The position numbers and the translations under genes were made by a program. From contig NC_065917.1 in NCBI RefSeq assembly GCF_905147045.1, positions 6,650,501 through 6,714,500 of the forward strand: DNA of 64,000 bases, given 5' to 3'. This document shows positions 1-12,425 of the stretch, piece by piece. The DNA is from Nymphalis io (Eukaryota > Arthropoda > Insecta > Lepidoptera > Nymphalidae). Within the stretch, counting starts at the first letter, position 1. Every line of letters begins with the position of its first letter. Under the pieces are notes generated by a model, which was not told the origin of the DNA, searched no databases, and saw only the letters and a list, made by a program, of their open reading frames with translations.

Positions 1-62
1 ACTAAATTAGAGCAGAGATGAAGTTATTCGATTAAGAGCATCAATATTAATACATCATTAAT

Positions 63-326
63 TGCACAGGAGATATATAGTGTGTGCGTGTGTGTGCATA
101 CACAAGTGCACATGGAATGGACAGTCACTCTTATAATCTATGACGTCGATACGACCGAAAAGAGTTCGACCTGACCAGCTTTACGTGCTTTCCGAGGCAC
201 GACGAAAAACTTTCATCTTCCGAACTCCATGCTGCCACTGAGGATTTATCGACGGATTTTTTTTTTACCCAGACTCGGGGTTTGAACCCAGAACTGGATT
301 TGCTTTATAAGCTTGCCACTGGACAA
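63..326 (-). mobile_element. SINE-C copy, diverged
   Basis: On the minus strand this matches the other SINE-C copies (34488, 43589, 58341, 63357): a tRNA-like head with a B-box-like stretch near 285-300, then the characteristic body with the cgtgcctcggaaagcacgta core (seen here reversed near 183-203). It is clearly more diverged than the 58-kb and 63-kb copies. The stretch 327-976 contains no gene that I can support. Confidence 0.6.
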
Positions 327-976
327 AACTTTCTTTACAATGGAGATTGTAAGTCAATAATTTTATGCTTCGTAAATGAAGATTCAAGTTAAATCTAATA
401 AAGCATTTTCATAATTTTTATCAATAGAAACATGAGATAAACGGCTTCAACTTCAAGAATTATGAGAATTGCAAACACTTAGTACCGTAAGTCGTTTCAG
501 TAAAAACAACATCTCCGTTACACTTATGCTATCCTGGTACGAATGAGAATAGGTCACTTAGAAAATCTAGATTTTTTGCTTTTAAAGTGTACACGGATTC
601 GTTCTACATCTAACATCCGTGCATACAAGGAAAAAGCTGTGTCAATTTTTATAAAACTAAAGCGTAACTGACATTTCGGGTCAATTTAGACTTTTTAACC
701 GACCTCAAAAAACGAGAATGTTGATAACATTACAACATTAGGCCGTATTTTTCTTTTAAATAAAAATGTAAAAAACATCAAAAAATATGTTTTTGTTTGG
801 GAAAGGGAAAATAATTACCACCCCTAACGGTGAAAAATTAGGGGATGATTTTTTTTATATTATCGATTTTTAATTGAAATTGGGTTGCTTAAACAGATAA
901 TTATAATTAGATCCGACCACGACGCATATAAAAACCGTCGGCTTCTCTTTTTTGATTACGTTTGAAGCTTATTCCC

Positions 977-1112
977 CACTTACACATGCTTCGCGATATT
1001 ATCGGCGCTAAACACGAGATCACTAGTAGTAGGCTCTACCTGGGATTTGAACCGAGGGACACGAAATGTGCAGCGTCATAAACTAGCCACCAAACCAACA
1101 AGATATCTAAAT
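977..1112 (-). mobile_element. tRNA-like SINE head at the duplication edge (copy 1)
   Basis: Read on the minus strand it holds an A-box-like stretch (TTGGTGGCTAG) and a B-box-like stretch (GGTTCAAATCCC) about 35 bp apart, as in a tRNA-derived SINE head. It does not fold into a clean tRNA, so I do not call a tRNA gene. Its outer edge coincides with the edge of the 8.35-kb duplicated block. Nothing gene-like was seen from 1113 to 2258. Confidence 0.4.
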
Positions 1113-2258
1113 CACGGAGTTGATAATATATAATAGCGAAAAATAATATTCAAGTATAAAAAGATCTACAAAATAGCCTGGGTTAAAGCTACACTATTGT
1201 TTTTCTTGTAGTCTATATTAATGTACATGAATATTGTTCTTAAGAAGAAGTTAAATCGGACCATTTTAACAATTTAATTCGATTTTTAATTATAATTAAT
1301 GTATAAATTCTTCTTGAGACTCTATATAATTTTTTTAATCAATATAATAACATAGCTATCTTAATTGTTAATGCGTTAATATAGTTCGGAATAATTGTTT
1401 ATACCAATAATTTATAATAATAAAAATATAAATGCTTGCTGTGATTTCCTTTAATTAAGGAACACACAAATTTAAATTATTATTCCACGATAAAATGTAC
1501 TCGTAAGTGTGTATACTTTGTTGGAGATCCTTAATAAATAAATAAATAATTTTGTTTATCTTTAGTGAAATAATACAGTTTAACTAAAACGTATAAATAT
1601 AATTTTAATTCATAGAAAATTTAAAACAATCTTACCTTTTTATTATTAACATCTTGAATAAAATTATTAATTAACATTCATTTTATTTTTATAAATAACA
1701 ATATAAACAACTTCACTCGTCCGTTTAAATTTAATAACTGATTTTATATAAATAAAATCTGACAGCCAACTTGATAAAATAATAACAACTGACAAGATTT
1801 TTTTTTTCTTTTACGGTTAGAACAGACAAAGAGCAAACATCCTACATCCTAACCGAGTTTATTTATTAAAGTTAGACAAAATAGATATAAAATCTGGCAT
1901 AGCATAATATATTGTTCTAATTATGATACAAAAATACTGTGTTTCAAAAGGTTATAATTTCTTTAAGTAAATGGTCCAATTTATCAATATTGTCCAAATA
2001 TTATTGTTATTTTATTTAGAACTACTTTGGTTAGTAATCAAGCAAGAAACTTATTTTAAAATAAATGTTAAGGAAGTTTCGGAGGCCATTTTAGAGAACT
2101 TTAAATTTTTTTATTAATTCTATAATGAGGCAATACTACAATTGATTAGTCATTGTCAATGTCAATATTTTAAGGATATTTGGTAGCTACAAATAAACTC
2201 AAAGTTCAAAATAAATAACAATAGATAACTTTAATTAACTAAACGATTTATTTAAACT

Positions 2259-3218
2259 ATGTCACTGTGGCAATTCTCCGAATCTTCGCTGCCACTTCTT
2301 AGACGTTGTATCGAAGCTTCAAAATTAGATCAGAATAATAAATGGGTTCAAAGATTTGGTTCCTTTAACCACGAAAAGGAAGCGGAAAATGTGAAAGAAA
2401 GCGACAATAATGCAGCGATTTCAATTCCCGTTTTAGAACATACGAATTCACACAGTCTAGAAACACTAATTCTAGAAGAAGTCGAAATATCTGACAATAT
2501 TTGGCAGGAAATGATTGATATTGATCCTATTTCTCAATTCGATTATTTAGTAGAAAATTGCTTGAAACATTCAGCTCTATATCCTATGCTGGCCGCAAAA
2601 TTATCACTAACATCCGTTGAAAAGCTGTGTAGTCATATTTTCAAAACTGATATCATAAATTTGACATTCCTTGAAAAATTCTATACTTTATTTTTGCCGG
2701 TATATTTGAAAAGGGAATACACAAGGACGTCCTTAGACATAATAATAAAGGCTGAAAAATTCAACAGTGTAATATTTAAGTATTTATTAGAATTAATGAT
2801 TAAAGATACTGAGTTGTCTGCTCAAGTTTTACAACAATATATATCGACAATGGATATTAAATGTCAGTCGGAATTAATGAAAAATATAATTTCTTTTAAT
2901 TTATCAAATGACGTTTTTATTCATCATTTATATTCAATTCATATATTGTATAAAAATTGTGAAAAAACTGATTCAATACAAAATTATGTTTTATCGAAAT
3001 TATCAAATGCTTCACAGCAATGTGTTAACGATAAGAATTATGGTCGGCTACTACTAACCTATCTACAAGCACAAAAAAAGTTTAGTACAAATTATACAGT
3101 TGTACAAAAAATAATAGATTTGCACAGGTCTCCTTTTAAAAAACCTTGCATGAATGCATTTAATGAATTGCAACAATTACAAGATCAATCTATTCTAAAT
3201 TCAAATGAGAATTTTTAG
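2259..3218 (+). CDS. FANCE-like C-terminal-domain protein, copy 1
   Basis: An intact intronless 319-codon frame. The C-terminal two thirds (about residue 110 onward) is an all-helical, leucine-rich stretch matching in order and spacing the remembered pattern of the Fanconi anaemia group E C-terminal helical domain: LTSVEKLCSHIF near the start, then KNYGRLLLTYLQ and, at the end, SPFKKPCMNAFNELQ, comparable to YAKLMLTVMTKYQ and TFLRKSLKAALKHL in the human protein. In that family the protein is part of the nuclear Fanconi core complex and binds FANCC and FANCD2 during interstrand crosslink repair. The protein is shorter than human FANCE (about 536 aa) and lacks a recognisable long N-terminal region. 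An AATAAA signal lies at 3322, about 100 bp after the stop. The identical copy is at 10626. The assignment rests on pattern memory; a divergent unrelated helical protein is the alternative. Confidence 0.6.
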   Translation: MSLWQFSESSLPLLRRCIEASKLDQNNKWVQRFGSFNHEKEAENVKESDNNAAISIPVLEHTNSHSLETLILEEVEISDNIWQEMIDIDPISQFDYLVENCLKHSALYPMLAAKLSLTSVEKLCSHIFKTDIINLTFLEKFYTLFLPVYLKREYTRTSLDIIIKAEKFNSVIFKYLLELMIKDTELSAQVLQQYISTMDIKCQSELMKNIISFNLSNDVFIHHLYSIHILYKNCEKTDSIQNYVLSKLSNASQQCVNDKNYGRLLLTYLQAQKKFSTNYTVVQKIIDLHRSPFKKPCMNAFNELQQLQDQSILNSNENF

Positions 3219-3334
3219 ATATTTTACTGTTTCTTAATTCTTACAAATTTATGGTGAATTTAGATTCTACTGTTCTAATTGGCAGAAGCTCAGCAGTAAC
3301 TCAGTATACATGTAACGTTTAAATAAAAGGAAAT

Positions 3335-3480
3335 ACCACTCACTGACAATCTCCTAAACTATCTGCACGATTGACTTGAAATTTGTTAGTTACTCCTTCC
3401 TCGACATAGACGCTCCCTAAGAAAGGATTTTATTCAAATCCTTTTGAAAATACATTGTTCTTAATTGTGCGAACCCAAGA
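3335..3480 (+). repeat. Element H, copy 1 (LINE-tail-like repeat)
   Basis: This matches 60884-61030 over most of its length, including the shared cores TGACTTGAAATTTG, TAGACGCTC and ATTTT..CAAATCC. The 60.9-kb copy ends in CCCGGGCGAAGCCG, typical of widespread lepidopteran LINE 3' tails of the RTE kind (from memory). It follows directly on the 3' end of the FANCE-like gene and is repeated at 11702-11847 by the tandem duplication. Confidence 0.45.
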
Positions 3481-4058
3481 TGCCAGTAATTATATAAAAT
3501 TAAGATGTGGGTATAAGTTGTTGACCTTGCTTGATTGGAGACAATAAATATTCCCTGTGCAGACTTCAGACCCCTTATTTCCTGTGTTTGCAGAGAAAAG
3601 TGAAAATAATAAATTACCTTGTTGTGTTAAATAGATAAAGCTAGTAAATAAATATATGTATTACACAGTGGTTTTTTTTATAAGAATATGTTTGTTTATA
3701 TAAAAAAAAAGAAAAAAAATTGCAGCTATTACAATCATTTTTTGTCAAGCAACTAGACAGTGCATATCTGTAATTGATACATATATCAGACATATGTTAC
3801 TTGTTTATATTCACAAGTGTTTAATATATGTACTGTAAATGTGCATTTTCAAATAAATAATAATAAAAAAGGTTTTATCCCGTGCTATATACCTGTGCGT
3901 GAATGCGAAAAAAACAACTAAAAGTTACCTCTGCAATATAATTGTATATTAATAACAAAGCCGAGTTGGTAACCGAGCCGGGATTGAAACCCGTGAACCG
4001 GGTTCCATTCGGAGGTCGGGCGTAGGATTTGCTGTTAAGAACCAGCTCATTAATTAAT

Positions 4059-6981
4059 TACAAGAGTGTCCAGTGCACATCTCGGACCGCATCACCACAC
4101 TGCGCCTCCACCTTGAATATGACAAATACCTGAATGTCATCAGTGTCTATGCTCCAACGCTGGATAAATCTGATATCATAAAGGTTAATTTTAACGACGA
4201 TTTGACCCGGTGCATCGAAAGCATACGCCCCAAAGAGAAGATACTGGTCTTCGGGGATTTCAATGCTAGAGTTGGACGGGATTACGACGCCTGGCCTAGT
4301 CTTGGGGAGACACGGAGTTGGCAATATGTACATCAACGGTCAACTACTGCTCAGCTTATGTGCACAATTAGACCTAGCGATCACAAATACAATGTTCAGA
4401 CTTCCAGCCAAGCACAAAACTACATGGATGCATCCAAGATCCAAACACTGGCATTTGATTGATTATGCTATGGTGCGCCAAAAAGATATCTCCGAAGTCC
4501 AAATCACCCGTAATCACGTCATGCGCGGTGCCCACTGTTGGACCAACCACCGGCTTGTAGTCACTAAGCTAAATCCCCGTCTTTGTTCCAGAAGATCCGA
4601 AAGAGCGTAACCTGCATCTTTGGATGTCGAGAGGCTAAAAGATTTTGAAACTAGGAAGAAATATGCTGAAGCCTTGACCAGCGCACTTATATCAAATGAA
4701 AGAACCGGTGATGTTGAAGCTGATTGGGGTTCTCTGTCTTCTCAAATATTTGATACTGCCACTGCTACTATGGGTCTAAAAGTCCGCAAGAATGCGGACT
4801 GGTATGATGAGAATGACGGAGTCCTTACTGAGACAACTGACAAGCATCGGCGTCTTTTACAAGTGCGCAGCAGAACACAGCCAAGCCAAGGCGTAGTGGG
4901 GATCAAGCAAGGTGACGTGGAGCTGCTGAAAGCTATCTCGAGAGATTAAGGACAAGTGGTGGCGGGACAAAGCGCCTAAGTGCAGTGGCTTGCTGACACT
5001 AATCAGCTAGGAGAGTTCTACAGTGAGGTTCGAAGGTTGCTCGGTACATCCCGCTTGAGAAAATTGCCACTTCGTCCTGCATCTGGCGATGCGCTTCTTA
5101 AAAGCAGGGAGGAAGTACTCAGGTGTTGCGCAGAACACTTTAACTTCCTGCTCAATGTAGACCGAACATTTAATCTGGAATACATTTATTCCTTACCTCA
5201 GCTGCCTACTTTTATCAAGCTGGATGAGCCGCTGTCACGTGATGAGGTTGTTTCAGCCATCAACAACAGAATAAGCGCGCGGTTGGCATAGACTTTATAC
5301 CGGGAGAACTACTCAAATACGGTGGTGATAAGTTGCATTCGGCTCTATGGGAACTTTTTACCCATATTTGGGAAAAAGAACAAGTCCCTGATACGTTCAA
5401 AGTATCTATCATCAGGGCACCGTATAAGGGAAAGGGGGACCGTTCTGACTGCAACTCCTTCCGCGGTATTTCACTATTAAAGGTCCCCGGAAAAGTCCTC
5501 GCCAGAATTCTTTTACACCGCCTTACAGAACTTTCGGAAAAGATTCTGCCTGAAACCCAGTTTGGCTTCCGAAATGACTGGGGTACATGTGAGACTATCT
5601 TCTCAGTGCGTCAACTGCAAGAGAAAAGCAGAGAGCAGGGTCGTAACATGTATCTTTGTTTTGTCGACCTTGAGAAGGCATTTGATAGCGTGCCTCGTGA
5701 AGCTCTTTGGACTGTGCTAGGAAAATTGGGATGCACGGAGAAGTTTGTGCGACTAGTGTGACTACTGCATGACGAAATGAGGAGCTGCGTCACTATTGAC
5801 GGTGAACAGTCGGACTTTTTCCCCGTTACCTGTGGGGTAAAGCAAGGATGCGTGCTGGCGCCCACACTGTTTGCCCTGTACTATGCAGTTGTAGTTCGCG
5901 ATGTCCTACAGGCGACTCCCGAGGGAGTTCGCGTCCATTTCCGCACTGATAGCAGTCTTTTCAATTTAGCCAGGTTAAAGGCCCGAACAAGGGTCTCACG
6001 CAATGATTACTGAGATCACTTATGCGGATGACTTATGTTTTGTGGCAGAATCCCCAGACGGCCTGCATAAGCTCATGTCCGAGTTTCATGTGTCCTGCCG
6101 CAAGCCTAAAGATCAGTGTCAAAAAGACAGAAGTAATATCTTTGGATATCCACGGCCGTGAAACACTGATCATCAAACTTGGAGATGACGTACTAAAGCA
6201 GGTCGATTAGTTTCGTTACTTGGGGAGCACTGTTACATCCAAGTGCGAATTGGATGCCGAAATCAACAGCAGGATCGGTGCTGCAGCCGCGGCATTCGGC
6301 AAACTGAATACCAAAGTCTTCCGCTCACATGACCTAAAACTGGCTACCAAAATTTCTGTATATATGGCGGTCGTGCTTCCTAATATTCTATACTCTGCCG
6401 AAACCTGGACCGTGTACCGACATCATATTCGCACATTAGACCGCTTCCACCTTAAATGCCTACGCAAAATCTTGAATATCCAGTGGTCTGATCGTGTGCG
6501 GAATTCAGAAGTGCTGCAAAGAGCTAATGTAGGTGGCATTGAAGCTTACCTTATGCGGCGACAACTTCGTTGGTGTGGTCACGTGTCAAGGATGGCGGAT
6601 CAGCGTGTCGCTAAGCGCATCTTTTATAGCGAACTTATGGAAGGCAAGCGTAAACATGGCGGACAACTCCTTAGATACAAAGATGTGCTTAAGCGGCACA
6701 TGAAAAAGTGCAATATAAAAACAGCGCAGTGGGAGCAGCAGGCCGCCAACAGGGAACAATGGAGATGAAGCATTAAAGCGAAGATCCAAGAATTTGAAGT
6801 GAGTCGCATCGTTGAGCTTGATGCCAGACGCGACCAGTTGAAAGCCCGACCACCCGCGGCAATCAACTAGAATTATATCAATGGAGTGCTCACATGCCCG
6901 CTATGCGCAAGGATCATCAGTAAGAAGATTGGCTACATAAGTCACATGCGAGCACATGAACGACACCACGCAGGGAGGTGA
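4059..6981 (+). mobile_element. Degenerate non-LTR retrotransposon (LINE-1 of this window), copy 1
   Basis: A 5'-truncated LINE that begins inside the endonuclease. Visible parts in order: APE-type endonuclease (VISVYAPTL, then LVFGDFNARVGRD, near 4130-4290, and DYAMVR/WTNHRLV near 4460-4560); reverse transcriptase (YKGKGDRSDCNSFRGISLL near 5425, FVDLEKAFDSVP near 5660, GVKQGCVLAPTLF near 5835, the YADD catalytic box near 6020); the thumb and late region (LRWCGHVSRM near 6570); and a C-terminal C2H2 finger with C-x2-C-x12-H-x3-H spacing near 6890-6960, ending at a TGA at 6979-6981. Several in-frame stops and frameshifts (around 4300, 4610, 4948, 5290, 5759, 6010, 6210 and 6766) break it, so it cannot be active. 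The clade was not assigned. Host proteins labelled craniofacial development protein 2-like in databases often derive from such elements. Confidence 0.85.
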
Positions 6982-9343
6982 TGCGGTGGAAGAGTATTAT
7001 ATTACCTGTATAGTGGCTCAAATTCTATATTTATATAGTTCCAGCTAAAACGAAACTTTTCAAGAAAAAAGCGCTCTTTCATAACTAAGGAATTAAGAAA
7101 GTCAATTGTTCAGGTAAAATTGTGTGTAATTACTAATAAAATTAAAGTATTAGTTCGTTTGAGCGCTTTAAATTTACCTAACATTAAATACTAATTTAGT
7201 GTTAAGCATTGCGAATTAAATTGTTAAACAACGGACAATATTGTTATTATATTAACAATCAACTTATACAAGTATACAAGTAACTTAATACAATTCCAGT
7301 TTGACACCCCTCCTCGCTAGTGCGTGAACCAGTTCCGAGTGTAGTGGCGCTAGGCGACAATTACACGATGAGCTCGGTAAATGTTTATCCGTATTTTATT
7401 TTTTGCGGATAGCAGTGAAAGTGCTAATCTTCGAAGATCGACTAATCTAATTTATTAAACATGTGGGTGTATCAGTGACGTTTAAAGCAGATGAAAATGT
7501 GGAGCATTTATTATAAAATAAAACAAAGATATCCAAACTACATTTATTTAATCACTCGAAAAACAGATTAGGTTTACAAAAAATTTAACAAGGAAATCAA
7601 CAGACCATAAATTGCAGATACCACACAATTTTTTATTTATTGAATTTATAAGGTTCTAAGAAAATAAGCTTTTACATAAATAAAGAAGCATAAAAATAAT
7701 TTATAAAGAATCTTAAGTTGGGTAAAGAAAAATAATGTTATTTGGTCTCTGCAATTTCTGATTCAATCCTATTTTTATGAACACTTTATTTGTGGATCAC
7801 AGCTGCGTTTCGTGTGGCGACTTTAAAAAAAAACTTTTTACATTCTAATAACACTATTGTTACTGTTACATTTTTTTATCACGACAAAATCCTGGAAACA
7901 TTGCTAAGAAAATGTACGTTAACTTTAAAATAGTTGCGGAAAAAAAAATCAGTTCGATTTCTATTCATATTAAAAAGGTATATTTCGATACTCATTAATT
8001 AAAAAATATATATAAATCACGATGGCAGAACGTATCCATCACTTCACATTGAAAGAAACGATATTCGTAATAACAAAGAAAAAAATACAGAATGGAACAA
8101 GAATTAAACAAAAATATTAAAAAAAAATTTAGTCGGAAATTTTAACAATCTTAAGAATAATTTCGGTTTATCAACAGTAAAATCACAGACTTTTTTTAAA
8201 CAGTAATGCCCACCTTTATAAATATTAAAGCTTTTTATTCTATTGTGTGCAATAAGCATGTTTATTACTATAGACTTACATAATATATAAAAAAAAAGAT
8301 TATTCGACAATTTATTTATTACCTATTAAATGTGTTTTTGAACGAACAATTTATTGCTTTTTTTTTCTCACCATTTTGACATTTGCTTGTACCTACTACG
8401 TATAAAAATGATAATATCATTATTTATTACAAAAAAACCTTTACATCTAAAACCTTATATTATTACAGATGATACTTAAGTAGGTTATATTGTATACTTA
8501 TGATCTAATATAAGATATTAGAATTAATGAAATCATTGATGATGTTACTATCATCCTATAAAATGGTTCCATTAATATTGCTTTGAGAATATTTTTAGTC
8601 AATCGAGTTACAATTTTCTAAACTTTAGTTATACAAAGCAGTTATGGATACCTAGTCACATATCACAAATTTATAGGAAAATAGAAAGTTTTGGAAAAAG
8701 ACGTTCTAACCTTATTACATAGTTAATTTTAAATATAAGGCGGTATAATTGGGTACATTGGTATTGTTTGACGTTTGTTTTTTTTTAAATACTTTTAAAC
8801 GCTTTTTCTTGATTCAAAATCAGTCTTTATGGAGGCTTATTTATGTATAGAATGAGATCCGGTATGGAGTTATTTTTATTATTCATGCGACAATTACTTA
8901 TATTTGTTTTAATATTACATTTCTACCTTAGTCATTAATACACGAGAGGAAAGTAAATAAAAAGTTATTGTTCAACTTAATTGCTAAGAAAATACGAAAA
9001 TGTTATTTTTTATAAGATAAGACAAAATTAAGGTATTATAAGTGAAAATTTGTTGAGATATAAAATAGAAATATTTGTGTTTTTATTAAACTGTATAGAA
9101 TAAACTGTTTATTTTTTTTGTTTCTGTGAATTTGTTTGAATTATAGTTGAACTGTAATCCCTTACTTATAAATGTTGCTTAGCAGTTGTTTAGTTAAATA
9201 CTGATTTATCTCTTTCTGTCATTATTGATTTGACATTAAGAAGAAGAAGACACAGGATTGTTTATCTAATAAAGTTTATAAGTAAGTTTGTTAGATTTCA
9301 AGTAAAATAGAGCATATTACCATGTTAGCACAGCACAGTAGAG
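6982..9343 (+). other. Gene-free AT-rich spacer, copy 1
   Basis: No coding frame, RNA gene or recognised repeat was seen. Long A and T runs dominate. The 16 bp at 9328-9343 (GCACAGCACAGTAGAG) are not part of either duplicated block and separate the two copies. Confidence 0.6.
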
Positions 9344-9479
9344 CACTTACACATGCTTCGCGATATTATCGGCGCTAAACACGAGATCACTAGTAGTAGG
9401 CTCTACCTGGGATTTGAACCGAGGGACACGAAATGTGCAGCGTCATAAACTAGCCACCAAACCAACAAGATATCTAAAT
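9344..9479 (-). mobile_element. tRNA-like SINE head at the duplication edge (copy 2)
   Basis: Duplicate of 977-1112. It starts immediately after the 16-bp filler between the duplicated blocks. Confidence 0.4.
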
Positions 9480-10625
9480 CACGGAGTTGATAATATATAA
9501 TAGCGAAAAATAATATTCAAGTATAAAAAGATCTACAAAATAGCCTGGGTTAAAGCTACACTATTGTTTTTCTTGTAGTCTATATTAATGTACATGAATA
9601 TTGTTCTTAAGAAGAAGTTAAATCGGACCATTTTAACAATTTAATTCGATTTTTAATTATAATTAATGTATAAATTCTTCTTGAGACTCTATATAATTTT
9701 TTTAATCAATATAATAACATAGCTATCTTAATTGTTAATGCGTTAATATAGTTCGGAATAATTGTTTATACCAATAATTTATAATAATAAAAATATAAAT
9801 GCTTGCTGTGATTTCCTTTAATTAAGGAACACACAAATTTAAATTATTATTCCACGATAAAATGTACTCGTAAGTGTGTATACTTTGTTGGAGATCCTTA
9901 ATAAATAAATAAATAATTTTGTTTATCTTTAGTGAAATAATACAGTTTAACTAAAACGTATAAATATAATTTTAATTCATAGAAAATTTAAAACAATCTT
10001 ACCTTTTTATTATTAACATCTTGAATAAAATTATTAATTAACATTCATTTTATTTTTATAAATAACAATATAAACAACTTCACTCGTCCGTTTAAATTTA
10101 ATAACTGATTTTATATAAATAAAATCTGACAGCCAACTTGATAAAATAATAACAACTGACAAGATTTTTTTTTTCTTTTACGGTTAGAACAGACAAAGAG
10201 CAAACATCCTACATCCTAACCGAGTTTATTTATTAAAGTTAGACAAAATAGATATAAAATCTGGCATAGCATAATATATTGTTCTAATTATGATACAAAA
10301 ATACTGTGTTTCAAAAGGTTATAATTTCTTTAAGTAAATGGTCCAATTTATCAATATTGTCCAAATATTATTGTTATTTTATTTAGAACTACTTTGGTTA
10401 GTAATCAAGCAAGAAACTTATTTTAAAATAAATGTTAAGGAAGTTTCGGAGGCCATTTTAGAGAACTTTAAATTTTTTTATTAATTCTATAATGAGGCAA
10501 TACTACAATTGATTAGTCATTGTCAATGTCAATATTTTAAGGATATTTGGTAGCTACAAATAAACTCAAAGTTCAAAATAAATAACAATAGATAACTTTA
10601 ATTAACTAAACGATTTATTTAAACT

Positions 10626-11585
10626 ATGTCACTGTGGCAATTCTCCGAATCTTCGCTGCCACTTCTTAGACGTTGTATCGAAGCTTCAAAATTAGATCAG
10701 AATAATAAATGGGTTCAAAGATTTGGTTCCTTTAACCACGAAAAGGAAGCGGAAAATGTGAAAGAAAGCGACAATAATGCAGCGATTTCAATTCCCGTTT
10801 TAGAACATACGAATTCACACAGTCTAGAAACACTAATTCTAGAAGAAGTCGAAATATCTGACAATATTTGGCAGGAAATGATTGATATTGATCCTATTTC
10901 TCAATTCGATTATTTAGTAGAAAATTGCTTGAAACATTCAGCTCTATATCCTATGCTGGCCGCAAAATTATCACTAACATCCGTTGAAAAGCTGTGTAGT
11001 CATATTTTCAAAACTGATATCATAAATTTGACATTCCTTGAAAAATTCTATACTTTATTTTTGCCGGTATATTTGAAAAGGGAATACACAAGGACGTCCT
11101 TAGACATAATAATAAAGGCTGAAAAATTCAACAGTGTAATATTTAAGTATTTATTAGAATTAATGATTAAAGATACTGAGTTGTCTGCTCAAGTTTTACA
11201 ACAATATATATCGACAATGGATATTAAATGTCAGTCGGAATTAATGAAAAATATAATTTCTTTTAATTTATCAAATGACGTTTTTATTCATCATTTATAT
11301 TCAATTCATATATTGTATAAAAATTGTGAAAAAACTGATTCAATACAAAATTATGTTTTATCGAAATTATCAAATGCTTCACAGCAATGTGTTAACGATA
11401 AGAATTATGGTCGGCTACTACTAACCTATCTACAAGCACAAAAAAAGTTTAGTACAAATTATACAGTTGTACAAAAAATAATAGATTTGCACAGGTCTCC
11501 TTTTAAAAAACCTTGCATGAATGCATTTAATGAATTGCAACAATTACAAGATCAATCTATTCTAAATTCAAATGAGAATTTTTAG
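10626..11585 (+). CDS. FANCE-like C-terminal-domain protein, copy 2
   Basis: The translation is identical to the frame at 2259-3218: 319 codons, no introns, no breaks. The 5' flank (more than 1.2 kb) and the 3' flank are also duplicated, so promoter and polyadenylation signal (AATAAA about 100 bp after the stop) should both be present. If the duplication is real, dosage of this gene is doubled. If it is an assembly duplicate, only one gene exists. The FANCE-like naming carries the same uncertainty as for copy 1. Confidence 0.6.
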   Translation: MSLWQFSESSLPLLRRCIEASKLDQNNKWVQRFGSFNHEKEAENVKESDNNAAISIPVLEHTNSHSLETLILEEVEISDNIWQEMIDIDPISQFDYLVENCLKHSALYPMLAAKLSLTSVEKLCSHIFKTDIINLTFLEKFYTLFLPVYLKREYTRTSLDIIIKAEKFNSVIFKYLLELMIKDTELSAQVLQQYISTMDIKCQSELMKNIISFNLSNDVFIHHLYSIHILYKNCEKTDSIQNYVLSKLSNASQQCVNDKNYGRLLLTYLQAQKKFSTNYTVVQKIIDLHRSPFKKPCMNAFNELQQLQDQSILNSNENF

Positions 11586-11701
11586 ATATTTTACTGTTTC
11601 TTAATTCTTACAAATTTATGGTGAATTTAGATTCTACTGTTCTAATTGGCAGAAGCTCAGCAGTAACTCAGTACACATGTAACGTTTAAATAAAAGGAAA
11701 T

Positions 11702-11847
11702 ACCACTCACTGACAATCTCCTAAACTATCTGCACGATTGACTTGAAATTTGTTAGTTACTCCTTCCTCGACATAGACGCTCCCTAAGAAAGGATTTTAT
11801 TCAAATCCTTTTGAAAATACATTGTTCTTAATTGTGCGAACCCAAGA
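11702..11847 (+). repeat. Element H, copy 2
   Basis: Tandem-duplication counterpart of 3335-3480. Confidence 0.45.
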
Positions 11848-12425
11848 TGCCAGTAATTATATAAAATTAAGATGTGGGTATAAGTTGTTGACCTTGCTTG
11901 ATTGGAGACAATAAATATTCCCTGTGCAGACTTCAGACCCCTTATTTCCTGTGTTTGCAGAGAAAAGTGAAAATAATAAATTACCTTGTTGTGTTAAATA
12001 GATAAAGCTAGTAAATAAATATATGTATTACACAGTGGTTTTTTTTATAAGAATATGTTTGTTTATATAAAAAAAAAGAAAAAAAATTGCAGCTATTACA
12101 ATCATTTTTTGTCAAGCAACTAGACAGTGCATATCTGTAATTGATACATATATCAGACATATGTTACTTGTTTATATTCACAAGTGTTTAATATATGTAC
12201 TGTAAATGTGCATTTTCAAATAAATAATAATAAAAAAGGTTTTATCCCGTGCTATATACCTGTGCGTGAATGCGAAAAAAACAACTAAAAGTTACCTCTG
12301 CAATATAATTGTATATTAATAACAAAGCCGAGTTGGTAACCGAGCCGGGATTGAAACCCGTGAACCGGGTTCCATTCGGAGGTCGGGCGTAGGATTTGCT
12401 GTTAAGAACCAGCTCATTAATTAAT

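Larger units (their letters stand above)
977..9327 (+). repeat. Tandem duplication, copy 1 (8,351 bp)
   Basis: Every base compared between 977-9327 and 9344-17694 lines up at a constant offset of 8,367. The only differences noticed are 3307 T versus 11674 C, and 7642 G versus 16009 A. Similarity stops abruptly at 976/9343 on the left and 9327/17694 on the right. The block contains a tRNA-like SINE head, the FANCE-like gene, a LINE remnant and about 2.3 kb of gene-free AT-rich DNA. It is either a very recent duplication or an assembly duplicate. Confidence 0.95.

Noticed and set aside
4058..6866. Minus-strand open frames over the LINE (also 12425-15233)
   Set aside because: They are shadows of the endonuclease and reverse transcriptase frames on the plus strand.
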